Source of the DNA: Desulfovibrio subterraneus
GTDB taxonomy: Bacteria > Desulfobacterota > Desulfovibrionia > Desulfovibrionales > Desulfovibrionaceae
Direction: 5' to 3'
Assembly: GCF_013340285.1 (NCBI RefSeq)
Contig: NZ_BLVO01000013.1
Location: 1,037,574-1,101,573 of the forward strand
DNA: 64,000 nucleotides
A program made the position numbers and the translations under genes. The stretch's first letter is position 1. Each line of letters opens with the position of its first letter. Of this stretch, positions 9,461 through 17,757 are shown one piece after another. A model generated the notes under the pieces. It saw nothing but the letters and a program-made list of their open reading frames with translations, did not search any database and was not told the origin of the DNA.

Positions 9461-9555
9461 CCATTTCTTCATACAGCAAATATCATACTCAGTATTGGTA
9501 CTTCGATTATACTGGTTAGTAATCAAAACTACCAGATCAGGTCATGGAGGCTTCC

Positions 9556-11094
9556 GTGAGCATTCGATTTCGACTGATACTTCCTGTATGTGCGCTGTTC
9601 CTCATCATCGTCGTCATGTTCGGCGGTACGGTATACGTTACACAGGATCAGGCAAAAGACGGGCTTGCCATCAACCTTGGTGGCAGACAGCGCATGCTGA
9701 CCCAGAAGATTGCGAAGGAAACGTTGAGCTTCATAAGTGCGGACGACAAAGCCGCCGCAGAGAAACAGGTCCGCTCTTCCATGCAGATATTTGAAGTATC
9801 ACTTGAAGCACTTGCAAATGGTGGCAGCGCCCCCCTCACTCTGGACATGGCCGGTCCCAAAGGCCTACTCCCTGCCCCCCCACCTGATGTGCACCTGCAG
9901 CTTGTTACCGGCAAGGAACTCTGGACCGAATACAAGGGCATGATTGAAGCAGCGTTGAAGAACGACACCAAGGTCGCCCGCAAGATCCCGGCCTTCAGCG
10001 TGCAGGTTCTGGCCGCCATGAACAAGGCCGTGGTCATGCTGCAGGCAAAGGCGGAAGCAAACATACGCACCCTGCTCATCATTCAGGCAAGCTGCCTCAG
10101 CTTTGCCATACTTGCGGCCACCGCTATCCTGATCACCCTCAAAAAGCGCATTCTCGCTCCACTGGCCCAGTGCCTGGGAGCCGCCAAGAATGTTGCGGGA
10201 GGTAATCTGGACACCCACATCCACGTGCCGGGCAACGACGAACTCGGTACTCTGGGCCATGCTCTGCAGACCATGATTGATCAGACCAGCCGGGTCGTCG
10301 CCAGTGTGCAGTCCAGCTCCCTGAGCCTGAACACGAGCATGAGAGAGCTTTCCAGATCAAGTCAGACCCTCTCGGAAGGTGCAACAGAACAAGCGGCAGC
10401 GGTTGAAGAAATCTCGGCCTCTGTTGAAGAGATGACCGCAAATATCAAACAGAATGCAGAAAACACGCGCAAGACAGAGCAAATGGCATTGCAGGCTGCC
10501 AAGGATGCCGAAGAAGGGGGAGAAGCGGTCAACAAGACCGAAGCGGCCATGAAGACCATTTCTGAAAAGATTGTCATTGTTGAAGAAATCGCACGGCAAA
10601 CCAACCTTCTGGCACTGAATGCCGCCATAGAAGCCGCACGGGCAGGCGAACACGGCAAGGGCTTTGCCGTTGTGGCATCGGAAGTACGCAAACTGGCCGA
10701 ACGCTCCGGAGCGGCTGCCTCGGAAATTAGTTCTCTCTCCATTGGCAGTGTAAAAATCGCACAGGAAGCTGGTGCAAAACTGCGCTCGGTCGTCCCCAAC
10801 ATACGGGAAACCGCAGGGCTGGTTCAAGAGATCACCGCTGCCAATAACGAACAGTATGCCGGTGCGGAACAGGTGAACAAGGCCATCCAGCAGCTGGATT
10901 CCGTCGTGCAAAGCAACGCGTCCGCCTCGGAAGAACTGGCAGCTTCATCCGTGCAACTCTCCGATCAGGCGCAAAATCTCAACGATGCCATCAGCTTCTT
11001 CTCACTTGGAGGGATAGCCCACACCCCCAATACCGCAATGGCCGCTTTGCCTCCAAGTGAAACCAGCTATGAACACGATGATGATTTCGATTAG
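9556..11094 (+). CDS. Methyl-accepting chemotaxis protein with PilJ/NarX-type sensor region
   Basis: Start chosen at GTG 9556, because GGAGG (9546-9550) sits five bases before it; an in-frame ATG at 9544 would add four residues. The 512-residue protein has one transmembrane helix at about 7-27, a periplasmic part of about 140 residues, a second helix near 172-192, HAMP, and a full signalling domain with the conserved tip ([20 protein letters not shown]). The periplasmic part opens with [17 protein letters not shown] (residues 39-55), the signature of PilJ-type sensors, related to the P-box helix of NarX. No CheR-tethering pentapeptide is present; the tail is acidic. The ligand is unknown. The small Cys-repeat gene follows 111 bp downstream. 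Confidence 0.95.
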   Translation: MSIRFRLILPVCALFLIIVVMFGGTVYVTQDQAKDGLAINLGGRQRMLTQKIAKETLSFISADDKAAAEKQVRSSMQIFEVSLEALANGGSAPLTLDMAGPKGLLPAPPPDVHLQLVTGKELWTEYKGMIEAALKNDTKVARKIPAFSVQVLAAMNKAVVMLQAKAEANIRTLLIIQASCLSFAILAATAILITLKKRILAPLAQCLGAAKNVAGGNLDTHIHVPGNDELGTLGHALQTMIDQTSRVVASVQSSSLSLNTSMRELSRSSQTLSEGATEQAAAVEEISASVEEMTANIKQNAENTRKTEQMALQAAKDAEEGGEAVNKTEAAMKTISEKIVIVEEIARQTNLLALNAAIEAARAGEHGKGFAVVASEVRKLAERSGAAASEISSLSIGSVKIAQEAGAKLRSVVPNIRETAGLVQEITAANNEQYAGAEQVNKAIQQLDSVVQSNASASEELAASSVQLSDQAQNLNDAISFFSLGGIAHTPNTAMAALPPSETSYEHDDDFD

Positions 11095-11131
11095 CAACTC
11101 ATTGAAATAGTGATAGTTACACTGCGAAAAC

Positions 11132-11159
11132 TTGACAAAACCTATTTCCGACCTATTCT
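11132..11159 (+). promoter_or_regulatory. Strong sigma70 promoter of the small Cys-repeat gene
   Basis: Consensus TTGACA (11132-11137), 16-bp spacer, TATTCT (11154-11159), about 47 bp before the ATG. It is one of the best promoter matches in the window. Confidence 0.65.
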
Positions 11160-11205
11160 ATAAGGTATAACCGGAACTGTTACCGGAGATAAGGAGGTTA
11201 ACGCC

Positions 11206-11436
11206 ATGACAGCTACCCCCTATACTACCTTGAAAAACAACTTTGAAAAAGCAATGCTCTGCACCGCCTTTGCAGAGGCTAATACGGATTGCCCGTGTCC
11301 CGAACAGAAAGAACATGAAGATACGAGCAGGAAGAACGAGAATACCGAAACCTTCAAGGACACATTAACCTGCATAGCCTACGCTGAGGCAGATACAGAC
11401 TGCCCCATCGACACAAAGAAAAACTCCGTACAATAG
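11206..11436 (+). CDS. Small protein with duplicated Cys-x9-Cys motif, function unknown
   Basis: A 76-residue protein made of two related units. Each reads F-x3-L/M-x-C-x-A-F/Y-A-E-A-N/D-T-D-C-P followed by an acidic/basic stretch (residues 13-35 and 49-69). Each unit holds two Cys separated by nine residues; unit 1 has an extra Cys two residues on, giving five Cys in all. There is no signal peptide and no membrane segment. It is clearly expressed: AAGGAGG lies nine bases before the ATG, with a near-consensus promoter upstream and a 13-bp-stem terminator downstream. I do not recognise the family. The repeated A-x-A-E-A segment suggests amphipathic helices, and the paired Cys could bind metal or form disulfides (inference). 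Confidence 0.8.
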   Translation: MTATPYTTLKNNFEKAMLCTAFAEANTDCPCPEQKEHEDTSRKNENTETFKDTLTCIAYAEADTDCPIDTKKNSVQ

Positions 11437-11464
11437 CAGATAAACAACCGGACTAGAGAATACA

Positions 11465-11500
11465 AGCGGGAGCATACCATGTATGCTCCCGCTTTCATTT
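11465..11500 (+). terminator. Rho-independent terminator of the small Cys-repeat gene
   Basis: Perfect 13-bp stem (11465-11477 with 11481-11493), CAT loop, then a short T-rich tail TTCATTT. Confidence 0.85.
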
Positions 11501-11543
11501 GAAAAAGTCTTCAACCACAGATTTTAAAGGCTGAAACTTACAC

Positions 11544-12821
11544 CTATTGCTGGTACTGCTTCTTCCACTCGTCCAGAAACAACACAGCTGTTTCTACAGA
11601 GGAAAGCTGCCCGTTCTGCTGGCGGATGGCCCAGACAATATCCTGAAATGCCGCATCGGCAGGAATGCCCAACCGCTGCATGAGGGCAGCAAGCTCTTCG
11701 CGCAGTTCCGCGGGGATATCCGCCGGAAGGGCGGCAGATTCCTTGCGCGGAGCAGGCCAGCCCTCGCGGCGCGAGGCAATGAACTCCGTCAGGGTTCGCA
11801 TACGCGCGGCATAGGTGTGATCGCGCAGCACGCGGGCCTTCGCTTTTTCCGCCACGGCAACCCGTGCGGATTCATCGCCAAGATAGGTCTGGATCTTGTC
11901 GAGCAGTTCCTCCATGGAACCAAAGGTGACAAGCTCGTCACTATCAAACAGGTCGCGCATGAGCGTGCGCCTGTCCACAAGCTGGAAGGCACCACAGGCG
12001 GCAAGCTCAAAGGTGCGCGGGTTGACGAAGTCTCCGCCGCTTACCAGTTCTCTGGCGTCCACGCTGGAATGCAGGTTCAGGTTGATCTTGGTGGCGTTGT
12101 AAATCTTCACACAATCTTCAGAAGAAATGCGTGCGCCCTTCATCTGCACATGGCGCTCAAGCAGAGGTTCACCATCCCATTCCGTTCCCCATATCTTGAA
12201 ATCAAGATGTGTCAGCTGCCTGAAGGCAATGCGGCGGTTCGGATAGCCCGCCCCGAGAAAGGAGACATCCGAACCGTACTTGCGCTGCTCCGCCGAGCTC
12301 AGTTCCAGCTTCCTGTGCATGGAAGGCAGCGCCGCCATGGGCAGATACAGCGCATTCTCGACACCTATGTCGCGCAACTCGCTGAGGAACGGCTCATGCT
12401 GAATAACCGCAAAAAAGTCATAGAATGGTGCAAACCCGCGCCAGTAGGTAAAAAGCCGGTAGTCTTCCACAAACCACATGGCCGTGGCCACCCCGTCTTT
12501 ACGCAGGCGCTTCAATGCCTGACGGTTCAGCGGAGCCTGCGCAAGACAGAGCACCAGATCGGGTTCAAAGGTCTCCACCTTGGCGAGCACGGCCTGTGAG
12601 ACAACCTGCAGAAAGCTGTTTTCCAGATATTCGAGCCTGTCCGTGGTAACACGCAGGTCCTTCAATGCCGAAAAGGCGGAATGGAACGAGGGGGCTTCAA
12701 AAACCTCCACCGTGTGCCCCTGTTCTTTCAGCCCCTCAACGCAAAAACGTCCCACGGGCAGAGAACCACCATACAAGGGAAGCACAACCAGAACTCGCAG
12801 AGAATGTGCCAAGGCTGTCAT
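11544..12821 (-). CDS. CgeB-like glycosyltransferase
   Basis: A 425-residue GT-B-fold protein. The C-terminal half carries the CgeB-type signature FVNPRTFELAACGAFQLVD followed by a glycosyl_trans_1_2-like helix. The N-terminal half has a Rossmann strand (LRVLVVLPLYG) and a DLVLCLAQAPLN segment. The last 60 residues form an extra helical tail. Such enzymes add sugars to cell-surface polysaccharides or to flagellin-like proteins; donor and acceptor cannot be read from the sequence. It is the second gene of a two-gene unit, 15 bp downstream of a heptosyltransferase-family gene. Confidence 0.85.
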   Translation of the reverse strand: MTALAHSLRVLVVLPLYGGSLPVGRFCVEGLKEQGHTVEVFEAPSFHSAFSALKDLRVTTDRLEYLENSFLQVVSQAVLAKVETFEPDLVLCLAQAPLNRQALKRLRKDGVATAMWFVEDYRLFTYWRGFAPFYDFFAVIQHEPFLSELRDIGVENALYLPMAALPSMHRKLELSSAEQRKYGSDVSFLGAGYPNRRIAFRQLTHLDFKIWGTEWDGEPLLERHVQMKGARISSEDCVKIYNATKINLNLHSSVDARELVSGGDFVNPRTFELAACGAFQLVDRRTLMRDLFDSDELVTFGSMEELLDKIQTYLGDESARVAVAEKAKARVLRDHTYAARMRTLTEFIASRREGWPAPRKESAALPADIPAELREELAALMQRLGIPADAAFQDIVWAIRQQNGQLSSVETAVLFLDEWKKQYQQ

Positions 12822-12836
12822 TACGCTATCCTTTTT

Positions 12837-14075
12837 CTATAAATCACCGGCAAGCCCGGCGTTATCTTGCGGGAGCATCCAGTCGGATTCCTGAAACAGC
12901 AAAGCCGCCTGCGCGTTATCACCTATGGAAGCCAGCTCCATAAGCCCGAAGCGTTCGGCCACAAGGCCGCGCTGGTCCTTGCGCTGCGGCGAGGCATCGT
13001 CCTGTCCGAACACGGGCATATATGTCACGCCCACAGCGTCGAGCATACTCACCTGCCCTATCACATTGGCGGGATAATCGTCATCGAACTTGCCCGCCAG
13101 AATCTTCAGGAACTTCGGATCGGCAAACACATTCAGACACTGCGTGTTTATGGGACAGGGGCGTGATTCAAGACAGGGAGAACACGGCAGCACGGCCTGC
13201 CAGATGCGGTGACCGAGGCCATAGGGGCCGGTTTCATGCGACCATGCCGAAGAAAGAAAGAATGCCTGCACGGGGGTGCCCAAGTGCGCCGCAAGGTGCA
13301 TGGTGCCGGTATCGGGCGTGAGCACCACATCCAGTGCGCCCACGCAGTCCAGCAGCCCGGCAAAGTCCGTGCGCCCCACAAGGTTTTCCGTACGCTGCAG
13401 CAAGGGACCGTCAAATTTACGCATGAGCTGGCTGCCCAGTTGAGCCTCGGCCTTTGTTCCCAGCAGGGTCACCTTGGGGCCGCCGTGCGCCTCGAAAACG
13501 GCCTGCACGCAATCCGCAAGCATGTTCACGGGCAGGGAACGACGCGAATTGCGTCCGGCAAGCACCACACCGATGCCGCCCCCCTTACGCATGGCAATGG
13601 GGTTCACCGCCTCAGGCACAATGGGGTCCGGAGCCAGCAGACCCCAGAAATCCATAAGGTTCAGCGGGCTGGTACGCCGGTTGCGTGTCCAGCGGAAAGC
13701 AAGACGCATCCAATGGTCTTTCAGAGGCTGGCCGCCTTCTGTGCGATACCCGTGCACAACGGCCGGATCAAAAAGTGTGGCCATGGCAAAGTTAAGGCCT
13801 GAAAAATTGAGGTTGAACACACCGTCAAACTTCTCGGCCTGCATTGCCGCAAACAACGGCAGGTTTGCAGCAAGCACCTCTTCCGCCGTTGTTGTCCCGT
13901 GTGCCTGAATGCCATGCACCCGCACATCGGGATAGATGAGAGAAGCAAGGGAAACGAGCGAGCGGTCTATACACAGGTGAACTTCGTTGCCCCCCTGCTG
14001 CAAGGACAGGATAAGCCGCTTCGTCTGCAGCAGGTCGCCGAACCGGGCCAGCTGAATAACCAGATATTTCGACAT
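12837..14075 (-). CDS. Glycosyltransferase family 9 (heptosyltransferase-like)
   Basis: A 412-residue protein that opens with KYLVIQLARFGDLLQTKRLI, the phosphate-binding start of GT9 enzymes. It carries the family's donor-site block VLTPDTGTMHLAAHLGTP near residue 250. Heptosyltransferases use ADP-heptose to build the inner core of lipopolysaccharide. A Cys-rich stretch after that block (CSPCLESRPCPINTQC) is common in GT9 members. The last ~65 residues are unlike the family core. Cotranscribed with the CgeB-like gene; together they suggest surface-glycan assembly. Confidence 0.9.
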   Translation of the reverse strand: MSKYLVIQLARFGDLLQTKRLILSLQQGGNEVHLCIDRSLVSLASLIYPDVRVHGIQAHGTTTAEEVLAANLPLFAAMQAEKFDGVFNLNFSGLNFAMATLFDPAVVHGYRTEGGQPLKDHWMRLAFRWTRNRRTSPLNLMDFWGLLAPDPIVPEAVNPIAMRKGGGIGVVLAGRNSRRSLPVNMLADCVQAVFEAHGGPKVTLLGTKAEAQLGSQLMRKFDGPLLQRTENLVGRTDFAGLLDCVGALDVVLTPDTGTMHLAAHLGTPVQAFFLSSAWSHETGPYGLGHRIWQAVLPCSPCLESRPCPINTQCLNVFADPKFLKILAGKFDDDYPANVIGQVSMLDAVGVTYMPVFGQDDASPQRKDQRGLVAERFGLMELASIGDNAQAALLFQESDWMLPQDNAGLAGDL

Positions 14076-14311
14076 GTTTATTCCATATCATCCTTCCGGC
14101 CATACCGCCGGAGTCCGCAACCTTCATCCATGCACCGCAAAGCAGTGCCATTTCCCTTGCCGCCCGAAGGCCGCCTACGCAAAGGAAAAGAACAAAAAAC
14201 TGCCCTATTTCCCCGACATCATTACCGGATCAGGCCGCATACGGCAAGGGTGGCCCGCAGAGGGAGCGTCACTTCCTCCCGCGTAAGTCTGAAACATCTT
14301 CAAATTCATGT

Positions 14312-14340
14312 TTTACTTTACGGTTACGGCTCTGTATAAA
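14312..14340 (+). promoter_or_regulatory. Promoter directly abutting the precorrin-2 dehydrogenase start (leaderless mRNA predicted)
   Basis: TTTACT (14312-14317), 17-bp spacer, TATAAA (14335-14340). Only five bases separate the -10 box from the ATG at 14346, so transcription would start at or next to the start codon. No Shine-Dalgarno sequence is present, and an in-frame TAA at 14337-14339 rules out an earlier start. The rest of 14076-14311 shows nothing I can name. Confidence 0.55.
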
Positions 14341-14345
14341 GCCCC

Positions 14346-15035
14346 ATGCGGTATTATCCAACCTTTCTAGACATGCGTGGCAAACGGTGCCTCATAGTGG
14401 GTATCGGCGACGTGGGACGCCGCAAACTCGCGTCGTTGCTTGCTGCAGAGCCTGTAGAGATTCTGGTGCTGGACACCTTCCGTCTTGACGGTATTACCGA
14501 TCAGGAGCTGAAAGACCTGCTTTCGCACCCTGCTGTCACCTATCAGGACCGGCCCTTTACCGCCTCCGATGTTCTGGGGCGGGCTCTGGTCTTTGCCTGC
14601 ACGGGCAGCCGTACTGTCAATGAATCCGTTGCCCTTGCCTGCCGGAACCACTCCGTGCTGTGCAATGTCATAGATGCCCCTGAAGAAGGGGACTTCATCG
14701 TGCCTGCCCATTTCGAAGCGGGCGAGCTTATTGTGGCACTGAGCACGGGCGGCAACAGCCCTGCGCTTGCACGCCGCATCCGCATGGAACTGCAGGAATT
14801 CGTGGGCAACCGCTTTTCCGGCATGGTTGTGCTCATGGGTCGTCTTCGTCCGCTTGTCCTTGCGCGCGGCGAAGAGACAGGGCAGAATACCAAGCTGTTT
14901 CGAACCATCGCAGGTTCCGGCCTTATGGACGCTTTGCAGAGCAAAGACAGGACCGGTGCCGAAACAATACTGACAGAACTGTTACCGCAAGAACTGCACC
15001 CCCACATAGGAGAGTTGCTGCATGAACTTGTCTGA
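14346..15035 (+). CDS. Precorrin-2 dehydrogenase / siroheme synthase N-terminal-type protein
   Basis: A 229-residue homologue of the CysG N-terminal part (Met8p/SirC type), which oxidises precorrin-2 to sirohydrochlorin with NAD and in some members inserts iron. Seen: YYPTFLDMRGKRCLIVG, a Rossmann loop, although the motif is GIGDVG rather than GGGxVA, and the NVIDAPEEGDFIVPAHFEAGELIVALSTGGNSPALAR block in the middle. It starts a three-gene unit: the next ORF overlaps its last 14 bases, then hemA follows. Siroheme is needed for dissimilatory sulfite reductase and is a heme precursor in sulfate reducers (established knowledge). Confidence 0.93.
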   Translation: MRYYPTFLDMRGKRCLIVGIGDVGRRKLASLLAAEPVEILVLDTFRLDGITDQELKDLLSHPAVTYQDRPFTASDVLGRALVFACTGSRTVNESVALACRNHSVLCNVIDAPEEGDFIVPAHFEAGELIVALSTGGNSPALARRIRMELQEFVGNRFSGMVVLMGRLRPLVLARGEETGQNTKLFRTIAGSGLMDALQSKDRTGAETILTELLPQELHPHIGELLHELV

Positions 15036-15843
15036 GCTGTTCTCCCTGCTCATCATCGTCCTGTATGCCCTTGGCACCCTGCTGATCATAGCCGGAACGG
15101 TGCTGAGGAAGGATCAACTCAAAAAGCTGTCCAACTGGTCAGCCGTTGCGGGCTTTGCGCTGCACAGCGGCATGTTGCTTTTTGCCATGATGGGCAGCGA
15201 TTTCGACCTGTCGAAGGGATACTACATTCAGTTCCTTTCATGGAGCCTGCTGTTCATCTACTTCTTCCTGTGGTGGCGCATGCGCCTTTCGTTCCTCGGC
15301 CTCACGGCATCGCCACTGGCCATGCTTCTGTTCATAGGCTCCTTTACCCTCACCACCGTGCAGGGCAAACTGCCTGAAGAATGGACCGGCATGTTCTTCG
15401 GCCTGCATATAGGCACCCTGTTCCTCAGCTTCGGCCTGCTGGCCATGGCCTTTGGCGCGGGGCTCATCTTCATCCGCCTGGAACGCAAGATTAAAACCAA
15501 GGAACAGCTCACCGATTTTGACAAGGATATGCCCGCGCTGGCCACCTTTGACCGCGTGAACCACGTTGCCGTCATGGCCGGCTTCCCCTTATATACCATC
15601 GGCATGGCCTCCGGCTTCATATGGGCCCGCCTTGCATGGGGACGCCTGCTTTCGGCCGACCCCAAGGAAATAGTTTCCATTTTCGTCTGGTTTGTCTTTG
15701 CATGGCTGTTCCATCAGCGTCTTGCCGCCGGATGGCGAGGACGCAAGGCAGCCAAGGCCGTTATCTGGCTGTTTGCCATCAGCGTTTTTTCTCTCATCGG
15801 GATCAACGTCTTCATGCCTACCCACCACAGCTTCATTCAGTAG
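15022..15843 (+). CDS. HemX/CcsA-like cytochrome c assembly membrane protein
   Basis: A 273-residue integral membrane protein with about eight hydrophobic helices. It carries the CcsA/ResC/HemX family core: a GKLPEEWTGMFFGLHIGTLFLSFG-type segment, a DRVNH loop and a conserved His pair region. The family includes heme handlers in cytochrome c maturation and HemX, which modulates glutamyl-tRNA reductase levels in Bacillus. The position between precorrin-2 dehydrogenase and hemA fits the HemX-type role, but that is inference. The ATG lies inside the upstream gene, a 14-base overlap that suggests translational coupling. Confidence 0.88.
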   Translation: MNLSELFSLLIIVLYALGTLLIIAGTVLRKDQLKKLSNWSAVAGFALHSGMLLFAMMGSDFDLSKGYYIQFLSWSLLFIYFFLWWRMRLSFLGLTASPLAMLLFIGSFTLTTVQGKLPEEWTGMFFGLHIGTLFLSFGLLAMAFGAGLIFIRLERKIKTKEQLTDFDKDMPALATFDRVNHVAVMAGFPLYTIGMASGFIWARLAWGRLLSADPKEIVSIFVWFVFAWLFHQRLAAGWRGRKAAKAVIWLFAISVFSLIGINVFMPTHHSFIQ

Positions 15844-15852
15844 TAATTCATC

Positions 15853-17166
15853 ATGGATCGCGACATCTATCTTATCGGCCTCAATCACAAGACTGCCACG
15901 GTTGAAGTGCGTGAAAAATTCGCACTAACCGACTGTAAGCATCTGGAACCGGGCGTTGTTCCCGTTGAAGGGTGCATCAAGGAAGCCATGGTCCTTTCCA
16001 CCTGCAACCGCGTGGAAATCATCGTGGTGGGAGAAGGCGACGGCGTCATCAACCACGTCATAAAGTGCTGGGCTGACGCCCGCGGACAACGCGTGGACGA
16101 CCTTGAACCATACGTCTACAAGCACAAGGGGCTGGATGCGGTGCAACACCTGTTCACCGTTGCTTCCAGCCTTGACTCCCTCGTTGTGGGCGAACCCCAG
16201 ATTCTGGGCCAGCTCAAGACCGCATACCACGAGGCTGTGGACCGCAACGCCACCCGTGTCATCCTGAACAGGCTGCTGCACAAGGCATTCTCCGTTGCCA
16301 AACGGGTACGCACCGAAACAGGTGTGGCCTCAAGCGCTGTTTCCATTTCCTATGCCGCCGTTGAACTGGCAAAGCGCATTTTCGGCGACATGAGCGAATA
16401 TTCCGCCATGCTCATCGGCGCCGGTGAAATGGCAGAACTTGCTGCCACGCACCTGCTGAACAACGGCATCAAGAAAATCTACGTTGCGAACCGCACCTTC
16501 GAGCGCGGGCAGTTGCTCGCCGAGCAGTTCAACGGCGAGGCCATAGCCTTTTCCGACCTGTTCACCCAGCTGGAGAAGGTGGATATCATTATCTCGTCCA
16601 CGGGTGCCCACGAGGCCATCATCCGGGCCAAGGACATTCGCAACGTCCTGAAGAAACGCAAGAACCGCCCCATGTTCTTCATCGACATCGCCGTGCCGCG
16701 GGACATAGACCCGGACGTGAACGGGCTGGACAACGTCTATCTCTACGACATTGACGACCTGAAGGAAGTGGTCGAGGAAAACCTCGCCCAGCGGCAGGAA
16801 GAGGCCCAGAAGGCCCGTGCCATTGTGGAAAGCGAAACCCAGACTTTCAGCAAGTGGCTGCGCTCGCTGGAGCTGCAGCCCACCATCGTGGACCTTGTGA
16901 ACCGTTCCGAGGCCATTGTCGAAGAAGAGCTGATAAAGTGTATGAAGCGCCTTGATGGCGCCAACGGTGATACCGAAAAGGTCCTGCGCTGCGCCATGAT
17001 AGCCGTGGCCAAGAAAATGAACCATGAGCCCATATCCTTCCTCAAGCGCAGACATGAGGAAGAAGAGGCCGGGGACCGCTATATCGACATTACGCGGCGC
17101 ATGTTCAATCTGGATAACGATTCCGTACACGACCTTGCCCACGGGCACCGCCGCAGGAAGAACTGA
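15853..17166 (+). CDS. hemA: Glutamyl-tRNA reductase
   Basis: A 437-residue enzyme that reduces glutamyl-tRNA(Glu) with NADPH to glutamate-1-semialdehyde, the first committed step of C5-pathway tetrapyrrole synthesis. The catalytic Cys51 sits in LSTCNRVE. The GLDSLVVGEPQILGQ-like segment, the NADPH fold with IGAGEMAEL, and the C-terminal dimerisation helices (LKRRHEEEE) are all present. It is third in the unit, starting 9 bp after the membrane gene. Confidence 0.97.
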   Translation: MDRDIYLIGLNHKTATVEVREKFALTDCKHLEPGVVPVEGCIKEAMVLSTCNRVEIIVVGEGDGVINHVIKCWADARGQRVDDLEPYVYKHKGLDAVQHLFTVASSLDSLVVGEPQILGQLKTAYHEAVDRNATRVILNRLLHKAFSVAKRVRTETGVASSAVSISYAAVELAKRIFGDMSEYSAMLIGAGEMAELAATHLLNNGIKKIYVANRTFERGQLLAEQFNGEAIAFSDLFTQLEKVDIIISSTGAHEAIIRAKDIRNVLKKRKNRPMFFIDIAVPRDIDPDVNGLDNVYLYDIDDLKEVVEENLAQRQEEAQKARAIVESETQTFSKWLRSLELQPTIVDLVNRSEAIVEEELIKCMKRLDGANGDTEKVLRCAMIAVAKKMNHEPISFLKRRHEEEEAGDRYIDITRRMFNLDNDSVHDLAHGHRRRKN

Positions 17167-17226
17167 GTATCCTCCTGTCCGGTACCATCCAGCATCATTA
17201 CGCGCACTGAAATTCGGAGTTTACGC

Positions 17227-17559
17227 ATGCGACTGTACGTTTTTGAAGACCTGACCGCGGAAGACCTCAAGAAGGTAAAAGACCATCTGGACGCCATGGA
17301 ACTTTCCGGCAGTATGCCCGGCATATACTGGCTCCCCCTGCCCAAGGCCATGCTCAGCGATGTGCAGCTTGAACACACGGACTGCGCTCCGCACTGCATG
17401 GCACTGGAAATAGTGGGCGATTCCCTGCGCCTTGAACTACTGGTGCGGGCCCGCAACAAACTGCGCTGCGAGTGTGTTGCCTATCCTTCGCCCGAACTGC
17501 GCACGCATATGCTCCAGTACATGGACGACATGCTCATGGACCTTGGCATTTACGTGTAA
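17227..17559 (+). CDS. Conserved-looking small protein, function unknown
   Basis: A 110-residue soluble protein behind GGAG, nine bases before the ATG. The N-terminus reads MRLYVFEDLTAEDLKKVKDHLDAM; it contains DCAPHC in the middle and RCEC near residue 80. The four Cys could form a metal site, but the family is not known to me. Good ribosome-binding site, codon use like its neighbours and the position between hemA and tilS (same strand, terminator after it) support a real gene, perhaps the fourth gene of the hemA unit. Confidence 0.75.
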   Translation: MRLYVFEDLTAEDLKKVKDHLDAMELSGSMPGIYWLPLPKAMLSDVQLEHTDCAPHCMALEIVGDSLRLELLVRARNKLRCECVAYPSPELRTHMLQYMDDMLMDLGIYV

Positions 17560-17634
17560 CACGCGCCCTCTTCCGGAAAAACCTGCCAGCAGCACGCGTC
17601 CGGAACAAGGCGTCTCTGACAATGATGTTTTCGC

Positions 17635-17672
17635 AGCCCCTTCCGTGTGTACACACCAGAAGGGGCTTGCTT
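17635..17672 (+). terminator. Terminator-like hairpin before tilS
   Basis: A 9-bp stem AGCCCCTTC/GAAGGGGCT (17635-17643 with 17659-17667). The intervening bases are themselves palindromic (GTGTGTACACAC), so the hairpin can be very long. The T tract (TGCTTTC) is weak. Confidence 0.55.
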
Positions 17673-17757
17673 TCTCAAGGCCCAATTCGTCCGTACCATT
17701 CGTCCGGTACTGCTCACAGGGTACAGCTCACACGGACACAACGTGAGGGTAAACAAC

